Shown here: piece after piece, positions 60,027 through 64,000 of the stretch | Layout: the number at the start of each line of letters is the position of its first letter | Position numbering within the stretch: the first letter of the stretch is position 1 | DNA from: Paracoccus aminophilus JCM 7686 | GTDB taxonomy: Bacteria > Pseudomonadota > Alphaproteobacteria > Rhodobacterales > Rhodobacteraceae | Length of the DNA: 64,000 bases | Assembly: GCF_000444995.1 (NCBI RefSeq) | Contig: NC_022049.1 | Span: 248,001-312,000 of the forward strand | Reading direction: 5' to 3' | Position numbers and translations under genes: made by a program | Notes under the pieces: generated by a model | What the model was told of the DNA's origin: nothing | What the model saw: the letters and a program-made list of their open reading frames with translations, nothing else | The model's database searches: none

Positions 60027-61702
60027 AAGAGGCTCCCGCGTCGGCCCATCAGGCTCAGGACGATCAGCGGCAGCGCGGTGGTGATCAGGATGGTAACAAA
60101 GGCCATGGCCATGCCCAGCCCGACCGAGCCCTGCTCGAACTGACGCCAGATATAGGTCGAGATGGTCGAGACCCCGACCGGCGCGACCACCACCGAGGCG
60201 ACCAGCTCGCGCGTGGCCACGGCAAAGACCAGCAGCATCGAGGCAAGCAGGCTCGGCAGGATCAGCGGCAGAAGGATGCGGCGGAAGGCGGTCAGGGGCG
60301 AGGCGCCAAAGACCCGCGCGGCGGCTTCCAGATTGTCGCCGATCTGGTGGAAAGCGGCGGTCGAATAGCGCACCGGCTGCGGCAGCAGGATGCAGCAATA
60401 AGCCAGCAGCAGGATCAGCACGGTGTTATAGGGCGTGACCGGCAGCCAGGGCTGGTTCCAGGCAAGGATCAGCCCGACCGCGACAACGATGCCCGGCAAG
60501 GCATTCGGAAGGATCGTCAGCCCGTCCAGCAGGCCGCGCCCGCGCATCTTGGCCTTGACCACCGCATAGGCCGACAGCGCGCCGAGAATGCCGGTGATCA
60601 GCGCCGCCGCAAGGCCAAGGCTGAGGCTCGTGCTCAAGGCGCGCAGCGCGCCGGTGCTGTCGCTTAGGATCGCGGTGAAGTTCGAGAGCCCGAGGTTCGA
60701 CCAGACCAGCCCGCCCGAGATCGTGCGCGAAAGCGCGGTCGCGAGGATCGCCAAAAGCGGCAGCGCGGTCGCGACAAAGGCCACGGTCGCGAAGAGCGCG
60801 ATGACCGGCAGGCGCCAGCGGCCAAGCTCGCGCTTGGCGCTTTCCTGCGGCTTGCCGGTCGTGGTCTGGAACGAGCGCCGGGTCAGGATCCAGCGTTGCA
60901 GAAGGAAGGCCGCGAATGAGAGCATGACCAGCACCAGCGACAGGATCGCGGCGCCCGGCAGGTCGATCGGCCAGTCCGAGACCCGCAGATCAATCGCCGT
61001 GACCAGCACGTCGAAACCGGCGCGGCGGCCCAAAGCGGCGGGCGTGCCATATTCCTCGATCGCCATGGCGAAGACGAGCAGAAGGCTCGCGGCCAGCCCC
61101 GGCGTCGAGAGCGGCAGAGTGATGCGCCAAAAGGCGCGCGCCGGTCCCGCGCCAAAGACGCGGGCGACATCGGCGTAACGCGAGCCCACGGTCTCGACCG
61201 TGCGCGAGACCGCGAAATAGACCACCGGAAAGGTGTTCAGCGTCATCACGAAGACAATGCCCGGGACCGAGAACAGAAAGGCTGCCAGATCAAAGCCCAG
61301 AAGCTGGGCGAGATAGCCCTTGGGTTGCAGCGTCATGATCCAGCCAAGCGTCGCAATATAGGGCGGGATCATGAAGGGGATGAGGAACAAAAGATCCCAT
61401 AAAAGCGCCCCCGGCACCCGAAAGAGCGCGCGCAGCACCGCCAAAGGCACCGCGATCAGCGCCGACAGGGCCACGACCAAAGCGCCGAGCAGCAGCGTGT
61501 TCAGCGCCATGCCGAGAAGGCGCGCATCGCCAAGCGCACCCGAGACCGCCGAGAAAGGCGCGGCCAGCGAGCCGCGCCCCAAAGCGGGAAAAACCGCTTG
61601 CAGCAGGATGAAGAGAAACGGCACCGCGACGACAAGGACCAGCCCCCCGGCCGCAAGAATGACAGTGGGGCTCAGCCCTTCAGAGGCGCGCGCGCGGGCC
61701 AT
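60023..61702 (-). CDS. fused ABC importer permease (FbpB/PhnV-like)
   Basis: A 559-residue membrane protein made of two permease halves, about 12 transmembrane helices in all. Each half has the cytoplasmic coupling loop: ARVFGAGPARAFWRITLPLSTPGL in the first and ARVFGASPLTAFRRILLPLILPSL in the second. This fused layout is typical of iron(III), thiamine and 2-aminoethylphosphonate importers. AAGGAG precedes the ATG. It lies 9 bases from the binding-protein gene. Confidence 0.9.
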   Translation of the reverse strand: MARARASEGLSPTVILAAGGLVLVVAVPFLFILLQAVFPALGRGSLAAPFSAVSGALGDARLLGMALNTLLLGALVVALSALIAVPLAVLRALFRVPGALLWDLLFLIPFMIPPYIATLGWIMTLQPKGYLAQLLGFDLAAFLFSVPGIVFVMTLNTFPVVYFAVSRTVETVGSRYADVARVFGAGPARAFWRITLPLSTPGLAASLLLVFAMAIEEYGTPAALGRRAGFDVLVTAIDLRVSDWPIDLPGAAILSLVLVMLSFAAFLLQRWILTRRSFQTTTGKPQESAKRELGRWRLPVIALFATVAFVATALPLLAILATALSRTISGGLVWSNLGLSNFTAILSDSTGALRALSTSLSLGLAAALITGILGALSAYAVVKAKMRGRGLLDGLTILPNALPGIVVAVGLILAWNQPWLPVTPYNTVLILLLAYCCILLPQPVRYSTAAFHQIGDNLEAAARVFGASPLTAFRRILLPLILPSLLASMLLVFAVATRELVASVVVAPVGVSTISTYIWRQFEQGSVGLGMAMAFVTILITTALPLIVLSLMGRRGSLL

Positions 61703-61711
61703 GTCCGCTCC

Positions 61712-62665
61712 TTATTTCGCGAAGGTCTTGGCGAAGGTTTCGAGCGTCTCGGCGCGTTTGCCGTAAACGGCTTCGGCGTCGAGCGGCAGGATCTTCAGAT
61801 CGGCGATCAGCGGGCGGTCGGCTTTGACATCGCTGCGCGCCGGCATCAGGTTTTCGCCCGCGACAATCGCCTGACCCGCGTCCGAGAGGACGTAATCGAC
61901 GAATTTCTTGGCGTCATCCTGCTGTTTGGACCAGTTCAGGATCATCATCGGACGCGGCGCGATCACCGTGCCCGATTGCGGGAAGATCACCTCGATTGAC
62001 TCGCCCTTGGCCTTGCCGTTGAGCGAGATGTAATCGACCGCGCCGAAAACGGCGGCCTTGGCGCCTTGCAGCACCGGGTTCAGCGCCTCGGCATTGGCGC
62101 CCGCGACGCTCGCGCCATTGGCGGCGAGCTCGTCAAAGAGCCCCCAGCCCTGCGCGCCCGACAAAGCCGCGACCAGCTCGAAGGTCGCGCCCGATTGCGC
62201 GGGATCGGGCAGGTTGACGAGATCCTTATATTCGGGCTTGGCGAGATCGGCCCATTCCGCCGGCTTCGGCGTGCCCGAAGCCGGGTTCCAGGCAATCGCC
62301 AGCGCGGAAACGCCTTGTGCGACCGCAGTCTCGGTCTTGAGGAAATCCGGCACATTGGCCGCATTCGGGCTGGTATAGGGCACGAGCCAGCCGCGCTTGT
62401 CGAAATCGCTCGCGGTGTCCCATGAGGCCGAGATCAGCACATCGACGACCGGATTGGCGGCCTCGGCCTCGATCCGGGCCATGACCTTGCCGGTGGTGGC
62501 CTGAAAGGCCTCGACCTTGATGCCGGTTTCCGCGGTGAAGCCCGCCGCCAGCTTGTCGATCAGCGAGGCGGGACCGGCGGTATAGACCGTGACATCGGCC
62601 AAAGCCGCGCCAGCCGAGAAGAGGGCGGCGGCGGCAACACCGGCGCGCAGAAGAGAGTTCAGCAT
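61712..62665 (-). CDS. periplasmic binding protein (family 1 / FbpA-like)
   Basis: A 317-residue exported receptor: signal peptide MLNSLLRAGVAAAALFSAGAALA, then DVTVYTAGPASLIDKLAAGF, TTGKVMARIEAEAANPVVDVLI, YKDLVNLPDPAQSGATFELVAA and IEVIFPQSGTVIAPRPMMILNWSKQ. Its layout fits binding proteins for ferric iron or organophosphonates. The Tyr pair that binds iron in FbpA is not evident near the C-terminus (no YY), and with the phosphoesterase next door an organophosphorus ligand is the better guess. Confidence 0.85.
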   Translation of the reverse strand: MLNSLLRAGVAAAALFSAGAALADVTVYTAGPASLIDKLAAGFTAETGIKVEAFQATTGKVMARIEAEAANPVVDVLISASWDTASDFDKRGWLVPYTSPNAANVPDFLKTETAVAQGVSALAIAWNPASGTPKPAEWADLAKPEYKDLVNLPDPAQSGATFELVAALSGAQGWGLFDELAANGASVAGANAEALNPVLQGAKAAVFGAVDYISLNGKAKGESIEVIFPQSGTVIAPRPMMILNWSKQQDDAKKFVDYVLSDAGQAIVAGENLMPARSDVKADRPLIADLKILPLDAEAVYGKRAETLETFAKTFAK

Positions 62666-62674
62666 GAATAGACC

Positions 62675-63802
62675 TCAGGCTTTCAGGGGTTCCACCGGCG
62701 CGGGAAACCAGCGCAGGCGCTCGGAGAGAAGCTCCAATCCGACGCGCTCCCCGAGGCGCGGCCGGATATTGCTGGACAATTGCAGGCTCTGGGCGGCGGG
62801 GCCGTCCAGACGCACGCTAACCGCATAGGCGGTGTCCCGATAATGGATCGCGGTGATTTCGCCGGTGAGACGCGCGGCTTCCGGCGCAGTTTCCGGCGCA
62901 GTGACGCGCAGCGCGCGCGGCGTGATCAGAAGATCGGCCGCAGCCGCCTCGGGCGCGCCGGGCAGCGGGCCGAGATCATGGGGGCCAAAGCGCCAACCCG
63001 CCGCGTGGCGGGTGAGGCGCAAGACCGCGCCGAGCCGCAGGAATTCGGCGACTTTGGGGCTGTTTGGCTCTTCGACCAGCTGGTCGGGCGCGGCAAGCTG
63101 GGCGATCTGGCCCGCAGCCATCACCGCAACGCGGTCGGCCAAGGTCAGCGCCTCGGATTGGTCATGGGTGACATAGATCGCGGTGAGGCCAAGGCCCCGG
63201 ATCAGCGCGCCAAGCTCTTCGACCATGGTCTCGCGCAGCTCGCGGTCGAGGTTCGACAGGGGTTCGTCAAAGAGCACGATCTTCGGTTCGGCGACAATCG
63301 CGCGGGCAATCGCCACGCGCTGCTGCTGCCCGCCCGAGAGCGCCGAGGGGCTGCGCGTGGCCATCGCCGCCAGCCCGACGCGGTCGAGCGCGGCCATGGT
63401 GCGGCGCTCGCGCTCGGCCCCGCGCACCCCGGCCATATCGAGCGGAAAGGCGACATTGCCCGCAACGCTCAGATGCGGCCAGAGCGCGTAATCTTGAAAG
63501 ACCATGCCAAGGCCGCGCTTTTCGGGCGGAAGGAAAAGGCCCGGCCCGGCGACCACCTGCCCGCCAATCGCGACCTCGCCCGAGCTGGGCGACAAAAGCC
63601 CCGCGACCAGCCGCAAGAGCGTGGTCTTGCCGCAGCCCGAGGGCCCGAGCAGCGCCAAGGTCTGGCCCGGCGCGAGCGCGAGATCAATGCCGCGCAGGAT
63701 CTGGGTCTCGCCATAAGACAGGGTCAGCGCGCGCGTCGAGACGGCAGCTTCGGCGCGGTTCGCGGTCGGGTCGGTCATCCCGGAAGGTTGAAAATTCATC
63801 AT
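62675..63802 (-). CDS. ABC importer ATPase with TOBE domain
   Basis: A 375-residue ATPase: GPSGCGKTTLLRLVAGLL (Walker A), LSGGQQQRVAIARAIV (signature), KIVLFDEPLSNLD (Walker B), TAIYVTHDQSEALTLADRV (H-loop), and a C-terminal TOBE-like ligand/regulatory domain from about 245. A GTG one codon earlier and an ATG eight codons later are alternative starts; none has a strong ribosome site. A 12-base duplicated unit (62879-62902, encoding TAPE-like repeats) lies in the TOBE region. First gene of the four-gene importer operon. Confidence 0.88.
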   Translation of the reverse strand: MMNFQPSGMTDPTANRAEAAVSTRALTLSYGETQILRGIDLALAPGQTLALLGPSGCGKTTLLRLVAGLLSPSSGEVAIGGQVVAGPGLFLPPEKRGLGMVFQDYALWPHLSVAGNVAFPLDMAGVRGAERERRTMAALDRVGLAAMATRSPSALSGGQQQRVAIARAIVAEPKIVLFDEPLSNLDRELRETMVEELGALIRGLGLTAIYVTHDQSEALTLADRVAVMAAGQIAQLAAPDQLVEEPNSPKVAEFLRLGAVLRLTRHAAGWRFGPHDLGPLPGAPEAAAADLLITPRALRVTAPETAPEAARLTGEITAIHYRDTAYAVSVRLDGPAAQSLQLSSNIRPRLGERVGLELLSERLRWFPAPVEPLKA

Positions 63803-64000
63803 CACGGCCCGGTCTTTAGCCGCGAGCGGTGACGGAAATGCGGCGGTGGCGTGACGGTTTCGTGACGCGGCGAGGCCTCCGCTTTGGTTTAGCGGGCGCG
63901 GGCCGGGATCAATTCGGGGTTGTTGGCGCGGTGGGGTGGGTTCGGTGGCGCGATCCGGGGGGATCTGGAAATGCGCGCGCCGCGTAGGCAGATTGCCTGA
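63803..64000. other. right edge, no gene seen
   Basis: About 200 bases upstream of the importer operon. No convincing reading frame; the operon promoter should lie here but I cannot place it. Confidence 0.35.

Noticed and set aside
1..64000. tRNA, rRNA or CRISPR loci
   Set aside because: No cloverleaf with conserved GTTCRA-type arm, no ribosomal RNA signature and no spaced direct repeats were noticed on reading; a dedicated covariance-model search would be needed to exclude small RNAs.

Overview
The window is GC-rich, gene-dense DNA that looks like an alphaproteobacterial chromosome or large replicon. The gene set (YjhX, hydantoinase HyuA/HyuB, VanA/VanB-type oxygenase, many LysR regulators, polypeptides rich in GCG/CGC/GAC codons) fits a Paracoccus-like member of the Rhodobacteraceae. 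That assignment is inference from style and content; no rRNA or marker gene is present.

Layout. 0.1-8 kb: a small periplasmic protein, a PEP mutase/isocitrate-lyase-like enzyme, and a three-gene unit of a DUF218 protein, a Mur-ligase/NRPS fusion (Mur ligase + adenylation + carrier + thioesterase in one chain) and a GH3 N-acetylhexosaminidase-like protein. 8-11.2 kb: a scar made of a truncated oxidoreductase, an IS30-type remnant, a truncated DUF4435-like gene, a complete-looking IS3-family element and a frameshifted LysR gene. 11.3-17.3 kb: two RidA proteins, a Stf0-type sulfotransferase, a DadA-like oxidase, a dipeptide-type binding protein and its divergent LysR regulator, and a PepSY protein. 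17.6-31.4 kb: a beta-lactamase-fold hydrolase, hydantoinase A/B with an NCS1 permease that carries a zinc-ribbon tail, YjhX, an ABC-F protein, an MFS exporter divergent from an ArsR-rhodanese repressor, and a DUF4180 protein.

31.9-53.0 kb is the highlight: one co-directional, tightly overlapping biosynthetic gene cluster for a ribosomally made, heavily modified peptide (RiPP). It begins with a 62-residue precursor whose C-terminal 19 residues are Cys/Ser/Thr/Gly-rich. The cluster encodes a complete azole machinery (YcaO cyclodehydratase, E1-like partner, SagB-type dehydrogenase fused to a leader-binding domain), a split glutamylating/eliminating LanB dehydratase, an M50 protease fused to a PqqD-like domain, and a second YcaO paired with TfuA, the signature of backbone thioamidation. 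It also has its own sulfur relay (a MoaD/ThiS-like carrier ending in Gly-Gly and an E1-rhodanese fusion), two ABC export systems with a periplasmic adaptor, and a secreted alpha/beta hydrolase. I read this as a hybrid azole / dehydroamino acid / thioamide peptide with a dedicated protein-thiocarboxylate sulfur supply. Its low-GC left flank and the decayed transposase and LysR fragments on its right suggest acquisition by transfer. A 50-residue two-helix membrane protein is hidden on the opposite strand inside the cluster.

53.7-64 kb: a VanA/VanB-type Rieske oxygenase system with a divergent LysR regulator, a large PLP-dependent Orn/Lys/Arg decarboxylase, and a four-gene ABC import operon (ATPase, binding protein, fused permease) ending in a translationally coupled metallophosphoesterase. 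I saw no tRNA, rRNA or CRISPR array.
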